Part shown: piece after piece, positions 10,164 through 30,070 of the stretch
How the letters are laid out: every line of letters begins with the position of its first letter
Numbering within the stretch: position 1 is the first letter of the stretch
Made by a program: the position numbers and the translations under genes
DNA from: Paralichthys olivaceus
Lineage: Eukaryota > Chordata > Actinopteri > Pleuronectiformes > Paralichthyidae
Direction of reading: 5' to 3'
Length of the DNA stretch: 64,000 nucleotides
NCBI RefSeq assembly: GCF_024713975.1
Contig: NC_091112.1
Coordinates: 6,510,501 to 6,574,500 of the forward strand
Notes under the pieces: model-generated
What the model saw: only the letters and a program-made list of their open reading frames with translations
Told to the model about the DNA's origin: nothing
Database searches by the model: none

Positions 10164-12890
10164 ATTGGTTGCATGAAAATCTCTCAGTAACGCTTAATAA
10201 TTTTTTTTTACTGTTCTCATCTTTTAACTCACAGTGCTATGGAACAGATTTGGCATGACAATAAACATATTGTTTTGCTGAGGCTTTGCTCATCTTAATT
10301 GTGTAATCAATGCCCCATCACACCCTCTTTCTCTCTCTTTTCTATTCTTTATGAGGCTCTTTGTCTCTTTCATTTTTATTCTGTATGAGGTTAGCTTCAT
10401 TTGGAGCCGACAGTATTTTCTCCTCACTCGTAGTCGGCCATCGATGAGGAACAGGAAGATTGGGCGTGGCCCCTGGTTAAATAATTAAGGTTCGAGGGAT
10501 GGAACACTTGTCAAAGAACCCATGAGGGCAAAAGGGAGCCCAAGCTCGTCCCTTGGGAGTGAGCTGGTCACTGGAGGAGCAGGTCAGAGTAGGTGTTCAT
10601 GCAACCTAATCCACGTTGGTTAGAGCTGGTGGAGAAGAACAAGATCACCCAGAAGAAAACAAACTTTTAATAGCTGTCACCCGGTGGCAGTTTTCACCTA
10701 GTCCTTTATGACCTAGTGCATATGTGGTTATTGTAGCATTATGATGGTCATATTCTCTTTCCTGACCAATAAAGGTGCTGGGCTGTAGAGGTGTAGCACT
10801 GGATTGGAGTCTTTTTTTTAGGCCCTAATCAAAATTCGTTGTTTACCACTGGCCGTTCAGGCTTGTGTGTTTGTCAGCCACGCCCTGCAACAGTGTAGAG
10901 ACCCTGTCTGACAATAGCAACTGGATCCTTGGGTGTGACACGTTGGGAAACTACTGGATTAGGCATTTGATGTGTAACAAACACACACAAAAATTTTCTC
11001 CACTGATCCTGCCTTTCAGACGAGGTGCTTAGTGTCAGAGGTGGTGCTTTTTGTGTGAGTAAAAAAGAATACTGAGCCATTAATCTGATTCTCTGTGGTG
11101 TTATCTTTTTTACGGCAGGCTAATGATAAGATGTTGCATGCTATCAGAAACTAAATATTACCATTGTATTTTCCATTACTGCGGCCATTATTTAAGTTCT
11201 ACATGGCTGCTTTATATTTAACTTTTTAACCTAATTCTTTTATTGTTTGGACCACTATGGAGATCACTGGAAACATAGTTCTATGTCACATTACATGCAA
11301 TTTGTTGATTACAATTTAATGATTTGTAAGTTGTCCCCTCATCAATAATGCAGTCATGAGAAAAAGGCTTGTGTTGCAGGATTGCTAGATCATAGGTCTA
11401 CCTGGCCAGCGGTGTAGTGACACACACACACACACACACACATTCACACACACACATTTTTGGGACACCACCAAATGTGGAAACAGCAGCAGAAACTTCA
11501 AACTGTTCACTTCAAAATGGTCAAGACAAATAAAGCGGGTCATGTGATTCGCCTGCTTCACTGCGACACTCCCATTGTAAATACTCTTTCGTTTACACTC
11601 GCTCTGCTCAGCCTGCATACACTCGTACTGTAGAATGCTATGTTTCCTGCATGATCTGCTACTAACAAACTTATCAAGACATTTGGGGCAATTTAGTTAT
11701 TTTTTATTACAAGCTATATTCTTTTTTATATGAAAACATTTTCTAATCATGGTACTTCCTGTGAATTATGGAGACATATCACTCTCTTGCACCATCTACA
11801 GCCAGTTTCCTGTTCAGCATGTATATGGTTCTCGGCCGTTGCATCCTTTAGTCATACAGATGTATGTATAGACAAACTACTAAGCTGCATACATTGTTTT
11901 CTGTTTTCCAGCTCAGACCAGGCACATTTACGCAGTTTATATCACTTCCCTCCTTGTTTAAAATGTGATCTTTGCGTTCTTTCTAAGTCAAACAATGATA
12001 AGGCAAAACTGGATCAAGCAAAATTCACTTGACTAATGTGTTTGAAATTACTTGCACTACCAACCTGGGTTAAACAAACAGTTTTCTGGAGTTTTTGTCA
12101 GTAAATGTTTGCTTTTAATCAGAGACGGAGTGAGCCCTGAGCGCCGCTGCTCTCTGTCGGAGCGGCTGAACCATCTCCATTGGCAGTTTTGCTGCTTGTC
12201 CCTTAGTGTAAACCGCACCCAGCCTTAACTCCATGCAGATTAAAAACATGCTGGAACCAAACACAGCAGACTTACAGCAGGGAGTGTTCACAGCCAGATT
12301 TCTCATTGCTGCACAATAAGTTTCATTCATCGAGACAGTCGATGAAAATAAAAGCCTGTGCTGAGAATCCTCCCACTGGATTTAATAAGTGTACATACAA
12401 GTATATTGATGTGCTCTTAAGGCTCATTTGGTTGGAATGTTTGTGACTATGGGACCATTCCCAGGATGTTGTGCAGGCTTTCATCATTGAACTTCGATGT
12501 ACTCGTGTTTATTTCCTGCCAAGTACGAGAGGGCGTGTGTGTTTAACAGTTGGACTCATTTCAGTCCACTTGTCAATTCCAGTAAAGTCCACTCTACTTG
12601 TATTTCAACTTCATATGTAACGCTGTATCATTTTTTTGCTTATTCTCTGTAACATGTAATGGCTAATATTGAATAAAACTGTGACGACAATATATTTTTC
12701 ATCAGTGGCCTCTTATTTCTGCTCGCATCCAGTCATCGTGTATGTGCACGTTTGTGTGAGTGTGATGGAGAGAAAGCACCTTGAAAGAGAGGAAGGGGGG
12801 GGGCAGAGGAACGAATGTGGAGTGTATGTACGTTAAGAGGGTGAAGGAGTTTGAGGGGGGAGACGAAGGGGGAGGAGGGAGAGAGGCAGG
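10164..12890. other. Intergenic DNA between S100 genes
   Basis: No exon was supported. It contains a (CA)n microsatellite at 11,420-11,456 and an AATAAA at 10,260 that may end the tailed S100 transcript. A modestly GC-richer part at 12,115-12,330 has short open frames but no good splice sites or recognisable protein. Confidence 0.4.
11420..11456. repeat. (CA)n microsatellite
   Basis: This is a near-perfect CA dinucleotide run interrupted once by ATT. Confidence 0.9.
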
Positions 12891-12893
12891 TGA

Positions 12894-12993
12894 TATTTAA
12901 GCCACTGGCAAACTCTCTCCCACATCCATCTCTAGCTTGGCTCCGTCCCCTGCACCTCTTCAGAGACAAAGGAGGCCCTCCATCAATACTCAG
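12894..12993 (+). promoter_or_regulatory. s100a1: TATA-type promoter and noncoding first exon of s100a1
   Basis: TATTTAA at 12,894-12,900 follows a purine-rich GGGGGAGGAGGGAG tract. About 90 bases downstream, ATCAATACTCAG meets a strong GTGAGA donor, so a noncoding first exon would end at 12,993 and splice to the acceptor at 14,526. The transcription start is inferred at about 12,925. Confidence 0.55.
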
Positions 12994-14509
12994 GTGAGAC
13001 ACACACCTCGCTCCACTGTACTTTCTCCTCTATATCTGATGAAGGCTGCCTAGTATTTAATGCATCATCTGCGTAACATGAAAAACCTCTTAGAGCGATA
13101 AGATGCTGGGAAGTGGACGCTCATCGAGACACCTGAGAAGCAGAACTGCGGGATTCATTTGTAAACTTTTTGTGTTACTTTATTGTTACGTCCTGCTCTC
13201 TGTTGCTGTACGAGCTTTTGAGACGAGCATGACAGGAAATATAAAGTAATGAAATGTGGAAACAAGCAAAGCCAATAGGGATTTGTTGTAAAATCATGAG
13301 AAAATAATGTAATGACATTAATATATTTTATTTATATTAATGTCATACTAATGCCGTTATTTTGTTATTCAAGTATGAATAGAAAATATAAGCATGACAA
13401 CCACATTTTTAACATGTAATGTCATTACGCATCTTTCTTTTGTTCATTGAGGTGGTGCATATGCATTATTACCATACTCAATATTGTGTTACTGCTGGCA
13501 TTTTTTGTCTCCATGGTTTCCCTTTGTGTTGCGTCAGCCAGTGAGACTGATGACCCCTATAGATTTTCCAGTTAGCCAGCTTTGGTGTCCGCTCGCCTCC
13601 TTCTTTGTCGGCCACCAACAACTCTGACCTCTGCGGCACAATGCAAGGCAGCATGACGAGAGGCAATAACCGCTGACTGACATTAGCATCGCCGTCTCCT
13701 TTTGTTGCTGATGGTTAATAAATCATGCAAAGAGGAAAGGAGGGGACTGCTTGACAGATTGGATGAGACCCTCTGTTTATGTTTTTTGGTTGTGGATTGA
13801 ACTCAAAACAATGTTGCAGACTTTTAACTTTAGGTTTTAAGTTGAATGTGACTGATTTATCCGTATGTACATGTCAGCTCGCACCTCTACTTACTCTGGC
13901 CCTTAGATTGTGAACGTGCAGTGCTTCATGCATTATGTTTGCAAGACCGATACCTGAGGAATATTAAAACCGCTCAACTGTTAAAAGTCCAGTTTTCATG
14001 CAGCATGTGAGGTGATACGAATGTGCATTTTTTTGAAGAGACGAGAAGTGTTCCCACTCAAACTCTGCATTGTTGACAGTGACTTGTCTGTGTCTGTGTG
14101 TGCACAGTCTCTCCACGAGTCCAGCAGAGAAGCCTCACCATGCCGGACACAATGTGTGTAAGATTGTTCGGAAAAAAACTTTTCCAACGCTATCCTCCGA
14201 CCTTTCTATCCAAACCTCTGAAATGTAACACCCAGTAAGGTCACACACACACAAACACACACACACATGGGCAGTGACCACACTTCTTAAGTTAGGGTCA
14301 GTAATACCCTCTACATGACACGCAGAGTGTTATTCAACCCCTTTCTCTGTAGAAATGAGAACATCTCTCTGTTTTTGGTTTCCTTCCACCCATCTGCCTT
14401 TCCAACTATCACTTTGACTTAGAGGTGGCTTCAGCCCCTGTTTGCTATGTGGCCACACATGCAGCTGGGGCCTGGAGCGGGCATTTTGTGAAGGAGTCTG
14501 ACCTTTTGA

Positions 14510-15098
<589 letters not shown>

Positions 15099-15466
15099 AG
15101 CTGTGCAAGAGAAGAAGAGCGGAGGGAGGGAGAGGGGTGGAAGAGATGTGGGGGAGAAGAAGAGAAAGAGGAAGATGAGGAGGAGGGGAGAGAACTGTAA
15201 ATCAGGACACATAGAGGACAGAGTTGGAAAGAATATTTGTCTTGTGCAATTCGTAAACACTCCAGCTACACATAAGGGAAGCATTCCAGCAGATAGTTTG
15301 TGGGTTCACAGAGCACGGGGGCATTCAGCGGGAGTAAAGTTTTCCCTGCAACACTTTTTCATACCACAAGCACATCCGGAGCTCGTTTCACATACAGGAC
15401 GAGAAATATTCCAACGTCTTCCAGCTCACATCCAGCAGCAGTTTAGACAGTTTCTTGCATGTTCTG

Positions 15467-15472
15467 AATAAA
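15467..15472 (+). terminator. s100a1: Polyadenylation signal of s100a1
   Basis: The canonical AATAAA lies about 370 bases after the s100a1 stop codon and is followed by a GT/G-rich stretch. Confidence 0.6.
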
Positions 15473-15499
15473 GGCACTGTGGGGGGAAAAAGGACGTTT

Positions 15500-17400
15500 T
15501 TATGCAGAACGCACATCAGCATGTTTGAGCATTTCTTGCACATGAATAACTTGTGATTACATATTAATCTAAATAACAGATGATTATATCGTTGTATGTA
15601 CTCAGTGTTTTAACAACAGATTACCCACTTTCCTGCACCTATTTTGTAATCTAATTTTGGGTAATAACCAATGCATTCTTCAAAAATATTAAACATTGCA
15701 TTTAACCAACCATCAACTGTAGTGAGTGTGTATGTGTGTGTGTTTGGTTTCACATTCACTTCCTTTCACATGCTGCACAAGTATTCCTCAACATGTCGGG
15801 AATGAATCGCCGCACCTGGAGATCAAGTTGAATGGTGCACAGAGAAACTATGTCAGCAAAAAAGCAAGTGTGTTCCTGTGTGTGAGCGTCCATCTGTGTG
15901 TGTGTGTGTGTGTGTATTGGGGATTCCCACAGAGTAAACTGCTCCAGTTCATGCATCCTGCCAACAATATCCTGCAAGTCTTGTTCCACTAGATATAAGC
16001 TGACCCAGATGTTTGACTTGGATCTGCATGGAAAACTTCTTCAAAAGAGGGCAACAGAGAAGGAAAGAAAGCGAGAGACAGGGCTAGGGTGTGAGGGGAA
16101 GATAAGGGGAGAGTTTGTGTGTGTAAGTGTGCGTCTCTAAAAGTGTGTATGTGTGTGTGTTTGTTAATGAAGGAAGAGCAGCGCAGGCGGGGAGTGAATC
16201 CAATTTATGGAGTACATCAGTCAAGTATGTAACTTGGAAAGTGGTGGTATAATCACAGAGGAATGTTCGAGTTGCTGTGACTGTTAGTGCACATGTCCCT
16301 CAGTGACTCACACACACAAACACACACACAAAACCACACACAGAGACACACACAGATAAGTAAATCAACATGTCCTCTTCCACCCTACTGGCAGCTCGTC
16401 ATTTGGAAACTTAAGTGGCTGAGCAGCTGAGGGATATCTTTTTTTTTGGGATGTAATGTACTTGAACGTTTTATGAGCTCAACCGCCTCCTCTTCCTCTT
16501 ACCTAAAATTTAAAAAAACAGGCCGGTTAGTGTCTGCGGGCGGAGTTCACCCTATTTGCTTTCATTCCTGGCGCCCCTGTGTTCTCCGAAGGCGGCCTCT
16601 GATTGGCTGGTTTGAATATTTGAGATCAACATGCACGGCCTGCAGATAGGTAAACAATTCAAAACAAGACAGTGTTCAGGACGTTTAACCCTGCTGTAGC
16701 CTGGAGGGAAACAAACACCGTGTGTTCATTCTGGCTCATTCCACAGGACCAATTAATCAACTGTTTTTAAAGAGTGTGGACAGAATAACGTGATCATCTG
16801 TTCCCTAATGTGCAGGTGCATGTGTGGAAAAAAAGGAGAATTATTTAATATGCTATGAGGAAGTGTGTTTCAGTGTGCAGTAAACTTGCAGTGGTTAAGG
16901 ACATGTCAATATCATTTACAATAATACTGCAAGTGTTGTATTCAATATATATATATTTGAAGTAGCTAAAGGTTATTCTGCCATTTGACTTTTGTATCAG
17001 GTCAAAGTAGAGCTTAAATGCAACAGTGGTTTCCAGTCTGGGGTTTGGGGCCCTCGAAAAGGTCACAGGATAAATCTCAGGGGTCATGAAGTCGTCAGTT
17101 GGACAAGAAACAAAAAAACAATTAATTTACATGTTTTTTTTTATCTAATTGGTCAATTGCCTGCATGTTAAAGCACTTTATTAGTCTCAAAGTGCTCATC
17201 ACTTGACGAAACATTCACACATTCATACTTTGAAACTATATGTTTCACTTTTCTGTCACAAATTTATCACCTACACAGATTTACACATAATGTTTATGGT
17301 TCCTAGTCTAAAGGGACTGAGGATCAAACCGCCATGTCTGTGCTCAACCTCTTGAACAACAGTCACCACAAATAAAACCATCAAACCATCATGTATGTTT
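15500..17400. other. Intergenic DNA with TG/CA microsatellites
   Basis: No gene was recognised. Short (TG)n and (CA)n runs lie at about 15,728-15,745, 15,890-15,915 and 16,310-16,355. GC-richer spots at 16,500-16,640 have no supporting splice sites. Confidence 0.4.
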
Positions 17401-17410
17401 CTTATGAGAG

Positions 17411-17573
17411 CCAATCCCAGTTAACACTGGGCAAGAGACGGTACACCCTGAGAAAACCCACGCAGACATGGGGACAACGTGCAAACACCACACACTATGG
17501 TTCCAACTTGGTTTTGAACCAGGAACCGTCTTGCTGAGTGAGAGCTAACCACTGTAACACTGTGCCACACCCA
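17411..17573 (-). mobile_element. Degenerate tRNA-derived SINE
   Basis: Read on the minus strand, the head has a CAGTGGTTAGC A-box-like motif and a GGTTCAAAACC B-box-like motif. The body follows with GTGTTTGCACGTTGTCCCCA, TGTCTGCGTGGGTTTTCTC and a GGGTGTACCGTCTC block. These blocks match a very common teleost SINE in which a tRNA-like head precedes a GCATGTTCTCCCCGTG-type body. Substitutions and an internal deletion indicate an old copy. Confidence 0.7.
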
Positions 17574-17778
17574 AGTTAAACCACAGACAATTTACAGTCA
17601 TCTGACATGGAACAACACTCTGTATTGTGTTTTATAAGCTTATTAACTGGTTTGTAAAAGATAAATCTTAAAAGTAAGTAGTTCCTCTAGATGTAACGAG
17701 TAGTTGTCAAATACATATTGTGCAGTAAAACTATTAATTTCCCTTTGAAATGTAGTAGAGAGTCATCAAATGAAAATA

Positions 17779-18318
17779 CACTGCTCAAAGACATTAAGGG
17801 AACACATATAACATCAAGTCAGTTCAGTTTCAGGGACTGTCTGTTCATAAGTGATAATGGATCAGTTTCACCTGCTTTGGTGCAAATTTAAGTGACAACA
17901 GGTGCAATGGAGAAGCAAAATCAAGACAACCCCGCAAAAGGGAATGGTTTTCTATGTGCTGGCCACAGACAGCTGCCCCGTCTTTGTCTTTCCTGATTAA
18001 TTCTTCTTTAGTTTTGTGTTCTGCAGGGCATCCACCCAGCAGGACAGCCCAGCACCCTGCTTTCTAGAGAACACCAGAATTGGCAGGTCCGCCATTGGCG
18101 CCCAGTTCTCTTCAAAGATGAGATCACCCTGAGCACATGTGACAGGCCTGAAAGAGTCTGGAGACGCTGTGGTGAATGTTGTGCTGCTTGTAACATCATC
18201 CAGCATGACTGGTTCCGCGGTGGTTCAGTGGTGGTCTGGGGAGTCATATCAGGGTTGAACAGTAAAGATTTTCAACTTGAATAATTCGTTCATCAAGATC
18301 TGATTTTTTTGAGCAGTG
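17779..18318 (+). mobile_element. Internally deleted Tc1/mariner element
   Basis: TA dinucleotides at 17,777-17,778 and 18,319-18,320 flank terminal inverted repeats CACTGCTCAAA and TTTGAGCAGTG. The left end reads CACTGCTCAAAGACATTAAG and continues GGGAACAC, a motif common at the ends of teleost Tc1 elements. The interior, about 18,040-18,250, still resembles the middle of a Tc1 transposase in + orientation: a VLFKDE-like segment, then RVWRRCGE and GGSVVVWGVIS, close to the family's FSDES ... VWRR ... GGSVMVWGGIS blocks. At 540 bp it is under half the usual 1.2-1.6 kb, so it is a non-autonomous remnant. Confidence 0.85.
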
Positions 18319-18329
18319 TACAACAACCT

Positions 18330-19640
18330 AGAAATTGAACTTAAATGCAATAAATGTAGATGTAAATGTACTTATTTACATTCCACCACAGTAACTGAGG
18401 TTTCTATATAATGTTAACTGGTTTGTAATTTAAAAAGCAGCAGCGGTGGCAATAGAAATTATGAGGGAATTTCACTTTCTTTCATATGGAACAAGAGTTA
18501 TTTAGTGTGTCAGACTGAACATTTATTCTGGCATCAGGTTGAGAGCAAAAGGGAATTCCAACATGTTTATAGGCTGATGTTTGTTCAGTGAATTATGGGA
18601 ATTATGTGCTTGTAAATTGGTTGCATCAGTTGGGATCCACACTGAGACATGAGTGATTCTCTGCAGCAGTTACCTAAGTCTCAGTCACATGGCCTTTTCA
18701 ACCACACTCAGTCGTACCATGGCTCGAAGACGTCCTGCAAACAGTATCTAAACACACGGCTGACCTCACCAGACAATTCAAACTGAAAGACAAGCGTCTC
18801 TGCTGATGGATCACACGTGGCAGGCGTCACCTTTGCAGGGAAAGGAGATGAGCAACACAAAGCCAGCGCCGTGTCACTGGTGCCGAGTCTGGAGCATCTG
18901 ATAACGATGGCAGGGGCACTTCGATTACCAGCGGAGCAGGTCAAGCGACACCATGGATTCCAGTCGCCACGTCCATCAGGCGCAGTCAGCCGGCGATCGT
19001 GAGAGTAGGATGGCTGTCGTGAGAGTAGGATGGCACACACACACGAGAACAAAATGAAATGATTCATTCAAGTATACAGCAGCATAGGTGGATCCAGGTA
19101 TATATCATCTGATGATTAATTCCTTTCCAGGTGGAGTTCACTCACTCTTGGGGAGAACTTGAGAAGGCCCGCTTACCTCAGGTTCATGAAATCCATCTCG
19201 ACGGAGGGCCGCAGGGAGACCTCATGGCTGCAACTCGCTGCCAAGGAGGAGCCGTGAGACTTATGAATTACAAAGCTTTATACTCTATACTCATACTGCA
19301 CTACATTTCACAGGGACATACTACACTTTGTACTCTGACAGGGAAAGTTTCCAGTTACTTTCCTGTGAAAGATTCTCTGCTACTTTAAGCTTAAAAATAC
19401 AACCGATTGTTAAAGAACCATTCAATCATTAGTTTCCAATCTTTTTGTGGAAACTCACAGTAAAGCACTTGTTGTTGGGGCCCCAGGTCACATGTCAATG
19501 TGTCAAAGAGCCAAACATAGTGAAGTTAATAATTTAAGATAATGGAATAATTCAATTTTAATAATTAACCAGTCACCAGACCAATGTCCTTTTTTGTTGA
19601 GAGAATATTTGATTCATGATACTTTCAGTATATTTAGCTA
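18330..19640. other. Intergenic DNA with weak exon-like segments
   Basis: GC-richer segments at 18,700-19,060 and 19,131-19,255 contain open frames. The second has a TTTCCAG acceptor and a GTGAGA donor. I recognise no protein. A 20-base unit (CGTGAGAGTAGGATGGC) is repeated at about 18,998-19,035. Confidence 0.3.
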
Positions 19641-19650
19641 AGTTGGTATT

Positions 19651-20190
19651 TTTACCTCCACCAAGGAGGTTATGTTTCACCGCTAGTGTTTGTTTGTGTA
19701 TTTGTGAGCAAAAACTCCTGGACAGATTAACACGAAACTTCAGGGAAGGATGTGATATGGGTCAGGGAAGAACCCATTACATTTTGGTGAGGATCCACAT
19801 TTTTCAAACCCTTTCGTTAACATGATGAGATCTGGCTTTTTTTGTTTTGTTTTTTTTATCTTGATCTTTGATCTTACTGGGTATAATTCAAGGCTCTGAT
19901 GCAAAAAATCCTGTATATCTAGGTGACTGATGTCTGTGAGTGTGTTATTTGGGGCAGCTTGGTTGAATTTAAGCGGACAGTTGGGCCTTGGCTGAGATTT
20001 GCTTTCTACTAGGTACCTATCTAGTTTTTTGGTTGTACATTTGTTTGTTTGTGAGCAAGATTATACAAAAACAGCCAAAGAGATTTTCACAAAATCTGGT
20101 GGAAAGGAGGGAAATAGGTAAAGGAAGAAGCCATTACATCTATGAGTGTATAATTTGGTGCAGATCCAAATAAAAACCAAAATATATTAA
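19651..20190 (+). repeat. Dispersed repeat family A, two adjoining copies
   Basis: It begins TACCTCCACCAAGGAGGTTA and contains ACGAAACTTCAGGGAAGGAT, GAACCCATTACATTTTGGTG and TTTGGGGCAGCTTGG. It closes near GTTGGGCCTTGGCTGAG at about 20,000. A second, shorter copy (about 20,010-20,190) repeats the AAATCTGGTGGAAAGGAGGG and TTTGGTGCAGATCCAAAT blocks. The same family recurs at 24,770, 27,618 and 54,300. I know it as a widespread teleost repeat but cannot place it in a class. Confidence 0.6.
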
Positions 20191-22264
20191 ATTTGAATGT
20201 GGCGAATGTAATAATGTAATTTTAATGATAAACCAGTCACATGGATAATGTTTTTGTTGACACTTCTGTATTAATACTAAAGAAACCTTAGAATTTTACC
20301 TTTAATGTATTTTCACAGAGTGACAATGGTACTTTTACTTAATTTCAACTTCAATCTGCCTCAGAAGGTAACAGCAAACAGTTAATCTATAATGTAACGC
20401 AACGTTCATGGGACGACTTAACACTATCTCTGGTTTTAGAGAAACGAGACGCCTTCATGAATTAAAGCCCAAACTCTTGGCACCAAATGGCGATGGCGTC
20501 CCGTCTCAGTGAGTCAAGGAGAAACAGTTGACAGACAGATATCAGCCTCGGATGACACCAACAGTGAGGAAGGTAAAGGAGAGGGGCGAATGATATGTAA
20601 GAAAAGGAGGGAAGGAGAGAGGGATGGTGTCAATTGCTCCTTTTTTTCCCTCCTTGACATTAAGCGTCCTTGACATGGGTGTAATGATACTACTCTTACT
20701 CTTTATCCTTTTTTTAGCACCGCCTTTACCTTAGACCTACACACAGCACAAACTGGAGTGCTGATTGCAGGTAATCTGTTTGTGCTCAACATGATCCTCG
20801 CTTTAAACCTAATCTCCTCCACTAGACCTTTCCCCCTCGACCTTTTCACTCTAACCTGGCATATTCAATGACCCCCCCTCCTCCCCTTTTTTTTTGTAGC
20901 ATGGAGAACTAAACTTCCAGACAAATGAGCAAACTGCTGAAACCACAATCAAGCTCTCACGGTTAAAAGATTCATCACGCTCAAAAAATGTCCCCATTCA
21001 GTCATCCCAGGATGTGTGAGGAGGCCGGTTCCTCGGGGAGGAGGTGACGCTTTGATCATTGACACAAACACCCTCATATTTAGCTGTTTACGTTGTTGAT
21101 TTATTTGGGTTCAGAGAGAAGCTGCACCGGGGATCTCCAGCACCGAGACTCAGGACCTTTTTCTCATTAGCTTTTGTTTTACAATGTCTGAACATCAGGT
21201 CTCCACAAATCAAAAAGACATCGGTGAAAAATGTACAACAGGTGTGTCTCCTTGGATTACTTCTTTGTGAGCACGCTGCCAAAAACCACAAACCGACTTC
21301 CTTAAATCACAGAGAAGACATGGGGGTGTCAGGCTGCCAGGAAAAATAGGATGCAAGAGAAACCTTTGACCTTATTTATGGTATTTATGGCTGAAATCAC
21401 TCTGTGTTGCAGACGAAATGATTTCCAGCTTTTCACCAAATTAAGACAAACCATATCAGATGTCTGTTATATTTAGAATACACAAAGAAAAATAAGTCAG
21501 GGAATAAAATACAGTCACAAATTCTCATTTTGCTGTTTGGCTTCATTGCATCTCGAGGTGAGCAGCAACAGGGGCCTGATACAGAATTTAAACATTTCTT
21601 TTTGTTTCCATTATTTCAATATCAGTTAATATCTTGTCCATAAATCATACAGAAGTTTGACAGTCACTTAAAAACATTGTATCTCGTCATTTGTTCCGTT
21701 GGCATTTGCGCTGTTATTTATCTGAAAATCAAAAATGAAACAGCCACAGTCCTTGTCCTAAAAAGCTCCAACTACATCGAGCGTTGCATTTCTCTCTCAT
21801 GCACATTACATCAGGGTGAATCACTCACTCTTCACAGTTCAGAGTAGAAACAACTCCCTCATTCACAGTAAGACAGAGGAAAACCTCAGGGGGCAGCGGT
21901 TACAGAAAACTAACAAGTATAAGGAGCGTGAATTTGAAATCTGCTGCGCACATTAGGATAAAATAGCTGGCGTTTGTCTATATCTTGATAAGTGGAAAGA
22001 CACGCGTGTTACGTGTGCATGGTTTTTATCAACTGGGAAGTTCGAGAAAAGACTTACTTGTGCTGGCAAAGTTGGTGTAGTGTAGCAGCACATCCACCAG
22101 AGAGAGGCAGAGAGACACAAAACTGAAGTCTGAAGTACTTCCTGCTTTATATTAAATTTAAATTTGTGGCAATAATAACATGTATTTTTCAATAGAGCCA
22201 CGGTGCACGATTAAAACAATGCAGCTGTGTATGAGTGGCTTTCAAATCAAACTTCAAGTCACAT
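20190..22264. other. Intergenic DNA downstream of SHE, possibly long SHE 3'UTR
   Basis: No coding exon was seen. On the minus strand, ATTAAA (22,265-22,270) lies about 330 bases past the SHE stop and AATAAA (about 21,098-21,103) about 1.5 kb past it. Either could end the SHE transcript. Confidence 0.35.
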
Positions 22265-22601
22265 TTAATCAATAAAGGTGCCTCTTGGTTTCTGCTGAGC
22301 CTTGTTCACATGCAAAACATCAGCCTGTGTGTTTTGCATGAGTAAAAAAAATAAGTGACGACGTCCAGAGTTTCAAGACTAAGGCTGAGCTGCAAAACTG
22401 TGTTCACGACCACACAAATAAAAAACACACATGTAAAGTCTGGTGATACAGTTGAGTCACACAGTGGGACTTGTTGAAAAGGGACATAGCAACACAAGAA
22501 CACGTTGAACTTCACTGTGACTGTTGTATGAAAACGTTGCGTCCGAGCAGGCCCAGAGGTGTGTTTGTTTTGTCACCTAACGCGGCGCTAGGGTGGAGTC
22601 G

Positions 22602-29540
<6,939 letters not shown>

Positions 29541-30029
29541 TGCAGCTCAGACGGAAACCAGTGAAACCTCTCTGTGCCTGCTCCGACACCTTTCAGCTCC
29601 ATACAGGGCCCCAGAGACGCACCTTTACAAATCACAGCCCTTTCCCACAAAAGACTTCCGCTGCTTTATTCTAGGACAGGAGCTCCACACCTCACTTTAA
29701 AGAATATCATACATGCTCTTAAAAGCCCATCGCTCTCTGCTCAAACACCCAACACTCACAGCCTTCATGCCTGTTTGGCAAAGGGAGGAAAAATAAAACT
29801 TTAGCCCATTTGTGGTTGTCTAACACCTGCTCCAGAGAAAAGGTGCATTCCCTCTGGATGGAGAGGAGTCTTCAGAATGGGATGAGAGAGAAAGAAGGTA
29901 AAGTTTGTCCTACTTCTGACGTGTGGTCCCATTCCCAGAGAGGCAGATCTGTGACCGTCCACCATCTCAACGAGCCTGTGACTGAGGCTGGAGTGAGGAG
30001 AGGGGAGGGGGTGTGTGAAGTTGAGAGGA

Positions 30030-30070
30030 TGGGGGAGGCAGAGCTGGGTGGGCGGTGTATTTAATTCTAG
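30030..30070 (-). promoter_or_regulatory. she: Possible SHE core promoter
   Basis: On the minus strand, TTAAATACACCGCCCACCC lies about 500 bases upstream of the SHE start codon. It combines a TATA-like element with a GC/KLF-type box, and the following 29,541-30,030 would be 5'UTR. This is weak evidence from motif content only. Confidence 0.3.

Noticed and set aside
14107-14161. Possible extra s100a1 exon with its own ATG (MPDTM)
   Set aside because: Splicing it to 14,527 would put the S100 exon out of frame. At most it is an optional noncoding exon.
18708-19067. 119-codon minus-strand open frame with a signal-peptide-like start
   Set aside because: The downstream composition shows no domain, there is no supporting promoter or polyadenylation signal, and the protein is unrecognised. 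Kept only as a GC-rich oddity.
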